A stretch of 64,000 nucleotides of DNA from Paenibacillus bovis (GCF_001421015.2 NZ_CP013023.1:1605501-1669500), one strand, 5' to 3'. Shown: positions 52,909 through 61,484, numbered from the stretch's first letter. Program-made: numbers and translations. The notes: a model not told the origin generated them from the letters alone.

Positions 52909-53061
52909 ATGACCGTAAGTATAGATGCTCTCTATTATGTACTGTCCCTGCTGGTCGTTGGAGTTGTAGTGCTGGCCTTTTACAGTACGATTCAGAACTT
53001 CCGAACCCGGCATCGTGAACTGGATGTCCGGGAGATGCACCTGCGGCAGCGAATCAAATAG
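52909..53061 (+). CDS. Small single-span membrane protein B
   Basis: A 50-residue protein, shorter than most gene finders accept. It has one membrane helix (VLSLLVVGVVVLAFYSTIQ) and a charged tail (TRHRELDVREMHLRQR). Over about 40 residues it aligns with protein A at 52500: VVG-x3-LAFY-T/S-T-V/I-Q and HRELD/NRELE are shared. AAAGG lies a few bases before the ATG, a little close; a GTG stands just upstream in frame. Conservation between the two copies is the best sign that both are real. Confidence 0.6.
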   Translation: MTVSIDALYYVLSLLVVGVVVLAFYSTIQNFRTRHRELDVREMHLRQRIK

Positions 53062-53072
53062 GCTGGATATAA

Positions 53073-53104
53073 CAGGCTCCTGACATATGGTTAGGAGCCT
53101 GTTT
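53073..53104 (+). terminator. Rho-independent terminator
   Basis: CAGGCTCCT pairs perfectly with AGGAGCCTG around an eleven-base loop, followed by TTTG. It ends the second small paralogue gene. Confidence 0.75.
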
Positions 53105-53237
53105 GCAGAGGAAAGTTGTAACCAAAATGAGGTTTTATCGGACGGGATCTTCATCATATAATGGAACAATCGACGTTACAGGATACCAGACTGGACATGG
53201 GAACGGTGCGCACTAGAAGCTAGCGGGAGGAATAGAC

Positions 53238-54545
53238 GTGAATTATAGAGAGACCATACAGCATCATATTCAGCAGTTCCTCGCCGATCGCCAGATTAAT
53301 CTGGGTGAGCTATCTACTGCGACCGGAATCAACAGAGGCTCCCTGAGCGCTGCGATCAACGGCAATCCGCCCAAGATGCTGTCGGTGACCATGCTGGATG
53401 CGATCACCCATTATATGGGACTGCCGGAAGGGCATTATTATCCGTTATATATAGAAGAATCTTTTCAGGAAGGCGGTCACTGGCGCAGAATCAAGATGCT
53501 GCTAATCCGGTGTGCCGAGATTGGAAGGCTTGAAGATATTCGGTTAATCCTGGAGCATGCGGCAGACGATCTTAAGCAAATCCCGCTTATTTTCGAGACG
53601 GCCGAAGAGCTGTACCAGAATGAGCAAAAGGAAGCGGCAGCGTTGCTGTACGGATATGTCGTAGAGAGCGAGCGGTCGAATCAGTCGGAACGGCTGGCGA
53701 TTAGCTACTATCGGCTGTTCCAGATGCACAGTTCCAATCCTCGCAAGAATGTAGAGGCGGCGATGCAGTTTATCCCGCATCGGCAGAAGCTGCCGGATCA
53801 TATTCTGCTGGATGGACTCATTCTGCTTTGTCACTTTTTTGGTGCCAGAGAAGATATGGATTCATTTATTAAATATGTAGATGAGTTGTTTGAAATGGTG
53901 CACCGCATTGCTGCAAATGAAAGCTGGCGGCAGGAGTCCTTTGTAACCAACCGCCATTTTGTCTACTATTACGGTCAGGCTTATCTGCTGAAATCCCATT
54001 ATTATGAATACCAGACCATGTATGACGAATTTCGGACGTACACCCAGGGGTATGCCGATCTGAGCTGGTTTGGTCGTTTGAGTGAAGCAGGAGAGCGGGA
54101 AGTGGAACAATTCAAATTTATTGCCAAAGCCAATTTTCTCTCCGTAGAGGTCCGGTTGGGCAACCAGTCCGTCATACCCGAATACGTAGAACTACTGCAA
54201 AATAATGAAGACGAAATACTGGACGGATTGATCACACTGATCATTTCTGCCAATACGCATGAATATTATATCGATGAATATCTCAGAGAGTTCGACGAAT
54301 ATCTTGAGCCTGCTGCCGATTATTTGTTTCAGGTGGGAACATACAAAGAAGAGTTCAAAGTGCTGCGATACTATACACTCAACAGGGAATACGCCCACTA
54401 CTGTTTCCGCAAAAAGGAATATAACAAAGGTCTGGATTGCCTCATGCAGTGCTTCCAAAGTGCAGTACATCTGGACAACAAAGACGGTATTCAGGAGTCG
54501 ATGAAGCTGCTGGAACAATATCGCTCGGAAGCGTTAGGCAAGTAA
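53238..54545 (+). CDS. XRE-type HTH regulator with TPR-like sensor domain
   Basis: A 435-residue regulator. An N-terminal helix-turn-helix of the Cro/XRE kind (LGELSTATGINRGSLSAAING) covers about 20-60. The rest is a helical TPR-like array (AALLYGYVVESERSNQSERLA, later YCFRKKEYNKGLDCLMQCFQ). The layout is that of RRNPP peptide-sensing regulators (PlcR, NprR, AimR), but no signal-peptide gene is evident next to it, so peptide sensing is only possible. The start is GTG with GGGAGG seven bases before it. DUF1878 follows after 70 bases. Confidence 0.7.
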   Translation: MNYRETIQHHIQQFLADRQINLGELSTATGINRGSLSAAINGNPPKMLSVTMLDAITHYMGLPEGHYYPLYIEESFQEGGHWRRIKMLLIRCAEIGRLEDIRLILEHAADDLKQIPLIFETAEELYQNEQKEAAALLYGYVVESERSNQSERLAISYYRLFQMHSSNPRKNVEAAMQFIPHRQKLPDHILLDGLILLCHFFGAREDMDSFIKYVDELFEMVHRIAANESWRQESFVTNRHFVYYYGQAYLLKSHYYEYQTMYDEFRTYTQGYADLSWFGRLSEAGEREVEQFKFIAKANFLSVEVRLGNQSVIPEYVELLQNNEDEILDGLITLIISANTHEYYIDEYLREFDEYLEPAADYLFQVGTYKEEFKVLRYYTLNREYAHYCFRKKEYNKGLDCLMQCFQSAVHLDNKDGIQESMKLLEQYRSEALGK

Positions 54546-54615
54546 ACTATCTATTTATCACCTTTGGATAGATACGTTATTTGTTTATATCCATACAAAG
54601 AGGAGGGAGACCAAA

Positions 54616-54972
54616 ATGGAAGATTTGCAAAACAAAGTGGATCGTCTCGAATTCTATATAGGTCTATTAAGAAATATTGCTCAGAGCCCGGATGAATTTG
54701 CTCTTCTGGATTGGGTCATTGCGAATCATCTGGATGAACATACATATGAGCAATTAATGTCTATTCTCAAGGAAGCCAACCAGTATCTGATATCTAGAAA
54801 AGAAACGGGTGACGGAGAAGTTATGAGTGTGCATGATTTGTCTGTACAGTTATTAGAAGTGCTGGAACGGAACAATATTCCACACCCGGAGAGACAAACG
54901 AAACATGTGATTAGAAGTGCTGCCAGACTTCCAGGATTTCTTCTGTTCGATTATTATGTAGAGCAGTTGTAA
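54616..54972 (+). CDS. DUF1878-like small protein
   Basis: A 118-residue acidic helical protein. The opening NKVDRLEFYIGLLRNI and DEFALLDWVIANHLDEHTYEQL fit the DUF1878 (YhaI-like) family, and the C-terminal ARLPGFLLFDYYVEQL is also similar. Its function is unknown. GGAGGGAG precedes the ATG. It lies 70 bases after the HTH/TPR gene on the same strand. Confidence 0.65.
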   Translation: MEDLQNKVDRLEFYIGLLRNIAQSPDEFALLDWVIANHLDEHTYEQLMSILKEANQYLISRKETGDGEVMSVHDLSVQLLEVLERNNIPHPERQTKHVIRSAARLPGFLLFDYYVEQL

Positions 54973-55016
54973 CAACAAAGTATTATTCCAGAGAAAGCCT
55001 GCTTCCTGGTGAATAA

Positions 55017-55058
55017 AACAAAAGAAGCCTGTCTACTATCGACAGGCTTCTTTTGTTT
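55017..55058. terminator. Perfect bidirectional terminator
   Basis: AACAAAAGAAGCCTGTC pairs perfectly with GACAGGCTTCTTTTGTT around a seven-base loop. It stands between convergent genes and carries T-rich ends in both directions. Confidence 0.92.
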
Positions 55059-55072
55059 ACTCATGTGGGATA

Positions 55073-56440
55073 TCATCCCACTTCATTTCCCGCCAGCTTC
55101 GCCCGTACACTGCGCGCAGCCTTCACCTTATCGAAGCTGCCATACTTCTCCTGTACCAGCAGGAACGCCACCCCTCCGAGCAGACAGGGTACCGCGAAGA
55201 ACATAAAGGCATTCTGCGGCGCCATATTCGTCGCCAGCAGCAGCCCGATCAACACCGGCGCCAATATCGCTCCAATTCGTCCGACGCCGACGCTCACCCC
55301 AACTCCAGTCGCGCGGATCTCTCTTGGATAGTATTCGGAAATGTATGGATTCACCAGATTCTGCGTACCCACCGTGCAGGCACCGCCGAGTGCAATCAGC
55401 ACATACAGCAGCGCCGTATTCGACGTCATACTCAGCAGCACAAAGCATACCGCTCCGGTCAGGAACAGCGAGACCAATACCCTACGGTGGCCGACACGCT
55501 CCACCAGATACCCGCCCAGCAGCGATCCGCCGATCTGCCCGACCGCCAGTACCAGACTGAACGACAGGCTGGACGTAATGCCGTAACCCGAACCCTGCAT
55601 AATCTTGGGTAGCCATGTATTCAGACCGTAGATCATTAGCAGACAGCTGAACACCGCGATCCAAAAGGCGAATGTGCTTACCGCGCGACTCTGCACGAAC
55701 AGCTTCTTCACCGGCATGCCCTGGGCACGCTGCTGTACCGCTGCATATTCAAAGTCATTGCTCGCCTGGTAATTCCCCTGCGGATTCACCTTGTTCAATA
55801 TCGCCGCGACCGGCGCGCCCTGCTTGCGCACGATGTAGTAAGACAGTGATTCCGGGAACTGCTTCCAGAACAGCGGCAGTGCGAACAGTGGAATAATGCC
55901 GAGCCAGTACAGGAACCGCCAACCCAGATTCTCCATTAGATACATGCCTACGAGCGCCGCACCAATGCTGCCGATCGAGTAGCCGCAGTACATAATCGCT
56001 ACCGTCAGCGCCCGATTCTTCTTAGGCGAATACTCGGTCATCAGGGAAATTACAGCCGGCATCAGCCCGCCCATCCCGATCCCCGCGATAAACCGCATAA
56101 TCGTAAATACTGTCGCATTCGGCGCCAGACCTGCGAGTAACGAGAAGATACTGAAGAGCAGCATACAGATCGCCAGCACCTTTTTTCGCCCGATCACGTC
56201 AGATAAGGCACTCAGTACAAAAGCCCCCAGCATCATGCCGACCAGCGTATAACTGCCAATCGCCCCTGCTTCAACAGGTGTGAGTCCGTAATCATCCATC
56301 ATAAACGGTAGCCCGATCCCATATGTAGCAATATCGAATCCATCGAACCCGATCGCAAAGAAACACCATAAAAACACCAACAGATGAAATTTGTTAAACC
56401 GGCTATCCGCGATAACCTGGTGTGGCTGTATCGTACGCAT
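55073..56440 (-). CDS. MFS transporter, AAHS/NiaP type
   Basis: A 455-residue major facilitator with 12 hydrophobic segments. The family signature DVIGRKKVL is in loop 2-3, FIAGIGMGGLMPAVISLM in TM4, and the sugar-porter-like EYYPREIRATGVGV in TM10-11. It is closest to aromatic-acid:H+ symporters and the niacin transporter NiaP by its opening FAIGFDGFDIATYG. The substrate is not fixed by sequence. AGGGG lies seven bases before the second of two adjacent ATG, which is preferred. Monocistronic. Confidence 0.82.
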   Translation of the reverse strand: MRTIQPHQVIADSRFNKFHLLVFLWCFFAIGFDGFDIATYGIGLPFMMDDYGLTPVEAGAIGSYTLVGMMLGAFVLSALSDVIGRKKVLAICMLLFSIFSLLAGLAPNATVFTIMRFIAGIGMGGLMPAVISLMTEYSPKKNRALTVAIMYCGYSIGSIGAALVGMYLMENLGWRFLYWLGIIPLFALPLFWKQFPESLSYYIVRKQGAPVAAILNKVNPQGNYQASNDFEYAAVQQRAQGMPVKKLFVQSRAVSTFAFWIAVFSCLLMIYGLNTWLPKIMQGSGYGITSSLSFSLVLAVGQIGGSLLGGYLVERVGHRRVLVSLFLTGAVCFVLLSMTSNTALLYVLIALGGACTVGTQNLVNPYISEYYPREIRATGVGVSVGVGRIGAILAPVLIGLLLATNMAPQNAFMFFAVPCLLGGVAFLLVQEKYGSFDKVKAARSVRAKLAGNEVG

Positions 56441-56650
56441 CATCCGACCCCTTTTTGTCTCTATTTTGCATGTATCATAGCATGGGGAGGGCGAGAGGGC
56501 GTAACTGTTAATAGTGATAGTTGGTTATAGGAAAAGGCTATGCCAGCTCGGTCGCCGCTTTATAGGGGGACGGACTGCACCCCTTAGAGCTTAATACGCG
56601 TTATAGATATAGATAGAATATACCAAAAATGTAATATCAGGGAGGTAATT

Positions 56651-57214
56651 ATGAACAAAGCCGCAAAAGCACTGACCAGCATCCTATTAGCAATTAGTAC
56701 CCTGGCCGTATCCTGGAATCATCCAGCCGCTGCTGCTGCAAGTTCCGATCCATTTGTCCAAAAAGCCAAATCCGTCTACGCAGGTACGTTGACCCGTTCT
56801 AGTCTTCTCATCACTGGCCCTTCTGCCAAGGAAAAGGTATATAGCACGATCTACATTCCGGTCAAAGACATTTTCAAAGGCTATGCCGATCAGATTACGT
56901 GGGATAGCAAGCGTAAGATCGCTATAGTGAAAAAGGGTGATTCCGAGATGATTCTAAACTTTTCCGATCAATCCATCTCTTCCAGCGATCATCAGATCGT
57001 TCTGCCAGAATCCTGGGTAAAGATGCAGAATGGCGCAGCTTCTATCAATGCTCTCGTATTGTCGTATGTCTTTGATCGATATGGCGAGAGTTATAACGAT
57101 CTTCAGAGAGAACAGTGGAAGGAGAAGTTATACTTTCTGGATATTCAGTATGTAGATCCTTTTCCCGGTGGTAAGGATGGTATTATGCATGTGAATGTGA
57201 CGTATAACTCCTGA
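56651..57214 (+). CDS. Secreted protein with copper-amine-oxidase-like domain
   Basis: A 187-residue exported protein. A signal peptide (KALTSILLAISTLAVSWN, with cleavage at AAAAA) leads to a domain like the stalk-type copper amine oxidase N domain (YIPVKDIFKGYADQITWDSK, then KIAIVKKGDSEMILNF). It is distantly related to the two proteins at 29.6-32.1 kb. GGGAGG precedes the ATG. A hairpin AGAAGAGCAG/CTGCTCTTCT follows 15 bases after the stop. Confidence 0.65.
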   Translation: MNKAAKALTSILLAISTLAVSWNHPAAAAASSDPFVQKAKSVYAGTLTRSSLLITGPSAKEKVYSTIYIPVKDIFKGYADQITWDSKRKIAIVKKGDSEMILNFSDQSISSSDHQIVLPESWVKMQNGAASINALVLSYVFDRYGESYNDLQREQWKEKLYFLDIQYVDPFPGGKDGIMHVNVTYNS

Positions 57215-57228
57215 ATAGTAGAATTAAC

Positions 57229-57262
57229 AGAAGAGCAGCCCTCTAAGCGGGTCTGCTCTTCT
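57229..57262 (+). terminator. Probable terminator
   Basis: AGAAGAGCAG pairs with CTGCTCTTCT with an inner CCC/GGG stem and a short loop. The downstream T-run is poor (TAAGC). Confidence 0.55.
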
Positions 57263-57385
57263 AAGCTTACTATCAGGATAGCGGGATATATTCAGAAAGT
57301 ATAATGGCCTCACCACAGAAAATTCCTGGATACGAATATAACTTCAATCACACCAGTCGTAGAAAAGAGAGCATATCATTCAATA

Positions 57386-57853
57386 TTATAGATGATCTTC
57401 CAGCGAAGGAGCCGGAGTCTGCTTATACGCTTCCTCTGTACCTACAAAAAATTCCTCGGCTACGGTTTCAGAGTCTTGTTCAGTACCGTCTGTTCCACTG
57501 CTGCGGACGCTCTTGCCATGTATCAATTTCTGCGTATCGATTGGCGTCCGTTCTCCCTGGGCATCTATCCAGTAGTACTGATCCTCCGCGATCCCTTCGG
57601 ATACCTCTGGTGTTGAAGTCCGAAGGACACCGTCTGATCCGATACGGAAGGTAGCTTTGGTGAGACTGATATCGATCGGTGGATAGCTCTGCTGGTTGTA
57701 AATGATCTGTACCCAGCCGCGGTAGTTCTCCGGGATCAGGTAGACGCTGGCACGGCGTGAATTGGTGAAGATCATGCTTAGAATGATGATTGTAATGAGG
57801 GATAGAGCAGCGAGCAGGATGAAGCCAGTTCGTTGTCGAGTAGAGTCTTTCAC
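57386..57853 (-). CDS. Membrane-anchored DUF6843-like protein
   Basis: A 155-residue protein with one N-terminal membrane helix (FILLAALSLITIIILSMIF). The extracellular part begins ASVYLIPENYRGWVQIIYN, which is the hallmark of the DUF6843 family, and continues with RIGSDGVLRTSTPEV and a charged C-terminus. Function unknown. The start is GTG, with GCAGG upstream. It is the last gene of core-like composition before the AT-rich island. Confidence 0.65.
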   Translation of the reverse strand: MKDSTRQRTGFILLAALSLITIIILSMIFTNSRRASVYLIPENYRGWVQIIYNQQSYPPIDISLTKATFRIGSDGVLRTSTPEVSEGIAEDQYYWIDAQGERTPIDTQKLIHGKSVRSSGTDGTEQDSETVAEEFFVGTEEAYKQTPAPSLEDHL

Positions 57854-58055
57854 AAGATAACCTGCTTTCTGGATGGGATACTTTAAGAATTGAATTTGCT
57901 ATTATAATATAGAAAATTAAAAGACTTTAGAGAATGAGAGCATTACAAATTAAATTTATCAAGTAATCATGACTATAATTTTAACATACCAATTTATTAA
58001 TATAAGGATTATACATATAGGTATGACTGCAAAAAACACTTTTAGGAGACTGCAT

Positions 58056-59015
58056 ATGAGTGAAAGATTTGATGACAAAATTACTCGGATTTTAAATATG
58101 ATTATTACTATTCAAACTAATCCAGGAATTACTGCTAAAAGATTAAAACAAAAATATGAAGTGACCTATACAACTGTTAGTCGGGACATAGATGCTATTA
58201 GCAGAGTAACGAATCTACAGGATCTAGGCAGGAATAAAGGGTATCGTTTTGCAGATGATTTCTATGATGTGCCTATTCCATTCACCAAGGATGAACGTTC
58301 TGGTATTGTGTTATCTCTTTCCTTATTAAATTTGAATAAGAATCCAGTTGTAAAAAGCTTAGTGGATAAGTTTACTTTTTCAAAGAATAAATCACATGCT
58401 AAACGAGATGATTTGCTACAAAGTATTGCCAACATTCTTCCTACCGGAAAAGTAAAAGAAAATAATCATCAGCCACAGTTTCTGAATAAGATTATGCAAG
58501 CAACTTTGGACCAGAAGACAATAGCCACTAAATATCATGCACAATATAAAAATAAAACCACAATTCGAAAAATTGATCCATATTATTTAATTCCACGTGA
58601 CAATCGTTTTTATCTAATTGGTTATTGTCATAAAGAAAAAGATATAAGAACTTTTCGCATTAATCGCTTTCAAAAGGTGAAGGTGACGGATGCTGTTTTT
58701 GAACAGTCGCAATTTGATATTAATCAATACATGGAACACACCTGGAATATTAATCGTGGAAATGAGCTAGTTCATTTTAAAGTATACTTTAGTAAAAAAA
58801 TAGCCCGTTACATTAAGGAAAAAGAATTATTTGTTCAACCAACGATGACAGATAATTCCGATGGTAGTTTATTATTTGAAGTGACTGTAAACAATAAAAA
58901 CGATTTTATTAAGTGGGTGCTTCAGTACGGAATTGAAGCAGAGATATTAGAACCTTTATATGTTCGTATGGAAATGAGAGAAGCGTTAAATAAATGGATA
59001 GACCTCTATAAATAA
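58056..59015 (+). CDS. WYL-domain transcription regulator
   Basis: A 319-residue regulator: an N-terminal winged helix-turn-helix (GITAKRLKQKYEVTYTTVSRDIDAI) and a C-terminal WYL domain (about 165-290: KIDPYYLIPRDNRFYLIGYCH, RTFRINRFQKV). WYL proteins sense nucleic acids or nucleotides and often control defence islands (for example BrxR and CapW). It is strongly AT-rich. TAGGAG lies eight bases before the ATG at 58056; an upstream in-frame ATG lacks a site. It starts the island that contains the toxin-antitoxin pair and the McrB-like gene. Confidence 0.85.
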   Translation: MSERFDDKITRILNMIITIQTNPGITAKRLKQKYEVTYTTVSRDIDAISRVTNLQDLGRNKGYRFADDFYDVPIPFTKDERSGIVLSLSLLNLNKNPVVKSLVDKFTFSKNKSHAKRDDLLQSIANILPTGKVKENNHQPQFLNKIMQATLDQKTIATKYHAQYKNKTTIRKIDPYYLIPRDNRFYLIGYCHKEKDIRTFRINRFQKVKVTDAVFEQSQFDINQYMEHTWNINRGNELVHFKVYFSKKIARYIKEKELFVQPTMTDNSDGSLLFEVTVNNKNDFIKWVLQYGIEAEILEPLYVRMEMREALNKWIDLYK

Positions 59016-59156
59016 AAAATGTAACTAACAATCTTCCGTTACTAGTGTATGTTTTAATAGTTCTAGATAAGATATGCTTCTGATCAAACTTATACAGGTA
59101 TCAGAAACAATCTCGAAGAATTTAGATTCATACTACACAGTTAAGGATGATTAAAC

Positions 59157-60482
59157 ATGCAGAATTCTAGACCTAATCTTTTGATTTCATTTTTAGAAAG
59201 CATAGGTTTAAAACAATCATTAATTTACAAGTTGATAGCTTGGTTGGTTACAGGGCCATATGCAATTTTGAAAATGATTTCGGCTACAGTGACTGCCTCT
59301 ACTACGTTAGGTTTTTACTTCTATAGTTTGGGTTATCTGTTTATTTACGGTTACTATCTGTCTGGTGAGTTAGGAATGGGTCCTTCACTCTTTTCGCTTA
59401 GTATAAATCCAATCCCCTTAAATCATTATTCCATTACTATCGTCTCTTTTTTTCTGTTCATTGCTACTTTTTGTCTTATTTTTATAGGTTCGCTAATTAA
59501 ACAGAAAAACTTTTTTTTATGGATAGCTGTTTTATCAATATTGTTTTTGTTGCATATAGCGTTATCTTTATTTTTTCTATCTAGTCATCTCGAAGAAAAT
59601 CAATTATTGCAATTCTCGATTATTTGGATCATACCTGTTATTTTGGCGATAAACATATATGCTTTTACTAAATCTTTTAAATTTCCATTTTTATTTTTAT
59701 CGGGTATAGTCTATGTTACTTTTTTAATTCTTTGGATACTTCATCATTATAGATTCATCGATAGCACTCATACATTAAAAAATAGTTCTGCAGAATACCT
59801 GCTTCTTACTTTTTTTGTTATACCATTTTTAGCTGGGCTATATGCAAATTTGTTTGAAAAAAGATACAAAAGAAATGTCAGTCGTTTTATAACATTATTT
59901 CCTTTAGCTTTTATGACTGCGCTAGGAATTTATACAGTTATAGAATATACCACTGGATATAATATTGCGGAAGAAATTTATAGAAGAGTCAATTACCTTA
60001 TTCATTTCAAACCCTCCCCGTTTTTAAATGTAAGAGTAATGTTGATTCTTACGATCGCAGTACTTTTCAATCTGGGTTTCTCACATTTATTAAAAAGAAA
60101 ACAGATATCTCAGCATAAGAAAATATGTACTGAAAGAAGAGATCAAATTACGGAAGATACAAATAACAATATGACTTGGGACTTTAGTACATTGAAAACA
60201 TTAAGTTCTATAATCTTATGTGTAGCTCCCTGTATTCTTATGATGGTATGTGCAATTCCAGCTGTTACCTCACTTATAGCCGGCAATTATATTAGAACAT
60301 TTTCACCAGAAGGATTTAGAAAAATAGAGATTATTGAAGACTACACGAATCATAAAACAATTAAAGGTAATATTTTAAAGATAGATGGTGACGTTTATTA
60401 TATTTCTAATGAAAATTGGGAATTAGAAATATTAAGAACAGATCATATACATGTAAAGAGTGAAAAAGCAGAGAATAATTAA
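59157..60482 (+). CDS. Polytopic membrane protein of unknown function
   Basis: A 441-residue membrane protein with about ten hydrophobic segments and a short C-terminal soluble part (KIEIIEDYTNHKTIKGNILK, then DVYYISNENWELEIL). I recognise no family. The base composition is extreme: in the 60 bases from 59461 only 13 are G or C. AAGGA lies nine bases before the ATG. Position between a WYL regulator and an McrB-like gene makes a defence role possible but unproven. Confidence 0.6.
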   Translation: MQNSRPNLLISFLESIGLKQSLIYKLIAWLVTGPYAILKMISATVTASTTLGFYFYSLGYLFIYGYYLSGELGMGPSLFSLSINPIPLNHYSITIVSFFLFIATFCLIFIGSLIKQKNFFLWIAVLSILFLLHIALSLFFLSSHLEENQLLQFSIIWIIPVILAINIYAFTKSFKFPFLFLSGIVYVTFLILWILHHYRFIDSTHTLKNSSAEYLLLTFFVIPFLAGLYANLFEKRYKRNVSRFITLFPLAFMTALGIYTVIEYTTGYNIAEEIYRRVNYLIHFKPSPFLNVRVMLILTIAVLFNLGFSHLLKRKQISQHKKICTERRDQITEDTNNNMTWDFSTLKTLSSIILCVAPCILMMVCAIPAVTSLIAGNYIRTFSPEGFRKIEIIEDYTNHKTIKGNILKIDGDVYYISNENWELEILRTDHIHVKSEKAENN

Positions 60483-60492
60483 TTAGTTCTAA

Positions 60493-60735
60493 ATAATTAC
60501 TATATTGTATTTAAAAGGATCGAAAAATGCATGTGTTAAAATATTTTATCAAAAAGATAAAATCGATATGTTTCTCAAAACTGGTTCTGATTCGATGCAA
60601 TTAGAATAAGGATTTACTCGCAATGTTCGTCATATTGGACACCGAGATACTGGAGATTTGGAAGTTATTATAGCTAGTGATGAACAATTGGAGAAAGTTA
60701 AACCCTTGATTCAGTTGAGTTATGAAATGATTTAA
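60493..60735 (+). pseudogene. Broken DUF5655 gene remnant
   Basis: One frame from 60493 to the TAA at 60733 reads as the C-terminal part of a DUF5655 domain: VKIFYQKDKIDMFLKTG, then RNVRHIGHRDTGDLEVIIAS and EKVKPLIQLSYEMI. It is interrupted by an in-frame TAA at 60607-60609, and the N-terminal part and start are missing. DUF5655 domains occur in restriction and defence genes, so this is likely a decayed member of the island. A terminator follows. Confidence 0.65.
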
Positions 60736-60742
60736 GATGTCG

Positions 60743-60775
60743 AAATAACCTAGTTGCATGTAGCGAGGTTATTTT
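60743..60775 (+). terminator. Rho-independent terminator
   Basis: AAATAACCT pairs with AGGTTATTT around a 14-base loop and ends in T. It closes the DUF5655 remnant. From 60776 to 61136 no supported gene is seen; the stretch is AT-rich with an 81-codon minus-strand open frame that lacks a binding site. Confidence 0.65.
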
Positions 60776-61136
60776 GATTCCTAGACAGTTATAAATACGC
60801 TCAGACTGATATTTCAATCAAAAATATTGGGGTTAAAAATTAATGCACTGGAAATATTATTTGATATATTAAACAATAAATTAGATTGATTTTATAAAAA
60901 GAGAATTGTTTTGCCCTATACAGACTTGTGATTTAATATATGACATGAAAATCCTATTGAATAAAGCAATCAATGTCATAGGCCCGATTGGCAAATAAAG
61001 ATTTCGAGTTAGCTGTGTATCTATGAGTATGGGGTTTACTAAAGACCATTTATTAAGTTTAAGTATTGAATCAGAATATTTTCTATATTCTAAAATTATG
61101 ATAACTAAAAGTTCTTTATCTGTCATGCATAAGCAT

Positions 61137-61165
61137 TTGAGCTGATTCTCTAATTATGTTATCAT
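61137..61165 (+). promoter_or_regulatory. Promoter of the antitoxin RNA
   Basis: TTGAGC at 61137-61142 and TATCAT at 61160-61165 with a 17-base spacer. The start would be near 61172. Confidence 0.6.
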
Positions 61166-61173
61166 ATAACCAC

Positions 61174-61201
61174 AAAAAAGAAGCAGGCAGCCACCTGCTT
61201 C
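61174..61201 (-). terminator. Terminator of the toxin message
   Basis: On the minus strand GAAGCAGG pairs with CCTGCTTC around a six-base loop and is followed by TTTTTT. Confidence 0.85.
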
Positions 61202-61258
61202 CTGTACAACATTTATGGTGGTCATTCCTCCATCATATTGCTATGATTCACATAAGAG

Positions 61259-61312
61259 AAAGTGACCCGTCAGGCTGGACAACCTGTGGCGGGTCACTTT
61301 CTTTTTCTTTCG
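61259..61312 (+). terminator. Terminator of the antisense RNA
   Basis: AAAGTGACCCG pairs perfectly with CGGGTCACTTT, followed by CTTTTTCTTTC on the plus strand. The toxin stop codon lies in its right arm. Confidence 0.88.
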
Positions 61313-61377
61313 ATATACGTTAGCAGTGCAACAATGAATGTTGCAAACATGATAATATCGGAGAAGGAGAAGTTCAT
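61294..61377 (-). CDS. Holin-like type I toxin peptide
   Basis: A 27-residue peptide, far shorter than usual gene-finder cutoffs. It opens with MNFSFSDIIMF and continues as one hydrophobic helix with FIVALLTYIERK, the hallmark of the Bacillales 'putative holin-like toxin' family of type I systems, which insert in the membrane. A perfect GGAGGTGA lies nine bases before GGAGG-to-ATG at 61377. The -10 TATAAT is at 61439-61444, giving a leader of about 55 bases. An antisense RNA overlaps its 3' end. It lies 150 bases upstream of the McrB-like gene, divergent from it. Confidence 0.78.
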   Translation of the reverse strand: MNFSFSDIIMFATFIVALLTYIERKRK

Positions 61378-61438
61378 AGGCAGTCACCTCCTTCTGGAGG
61401 ATAGCCTATGCCCACCACAAATTGAGTTGTACGTTAGC

Positions 61439-61444
61439 ATTATA
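61439..61444 (-). promoter_or_regulatory. -10 element of the toxin gene
   Basis: A perfect TATAAT on the minus strand, about 62 bases before the toxin ATG. The -35 is weak (near TTCGAA). An inverted repeat at 61455-61484 overlaps the promoter. Confidence 0.6.
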
Positions 61445-61454
61445 TCAGATAGGC

Positions 61455-61484
61455 ACGTAATTTCGAATAAGGATGTAATTACGT
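61455..61484. promoter_or_regulatory. Inverted repeat between divergent toxin and McrB-like genes
   Basis: ACGTAATT and AATTACGT form an inverted repeat separated by 14 bases. It lies over the toxin -35 region and some 40 bases before the McrB-like ATG. It could be an operator, perhaps for the WYL regulator; this is speculative. Confidence 0.35.

Larger units (their letters stand above)
61172..61312 (+). ncRNA. Antisense RNA antitoxin of a type I system
   Basis: A predicted RNA of about 140 bases from the promoter at 61137 to the terminator at 61259-61300. It overlaps the 3' part of the opposite toxin message by about 120 bases, including the last codons of the toxin. Convergent genes with 3' overlap match the bsrG/SR4 and txpA/RatA layout of Bacillus. 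No reading frame is needed; the RNA itself would act by pairing. Confidence 0.6.

Noticed and set aside
60881..61126. 81-codon minus-strand open frame in the island
   Set aside because: No Shine-Dalgarno and no recognised family; AT-rich sequence gives such frames by chance. It could still be a remnant.
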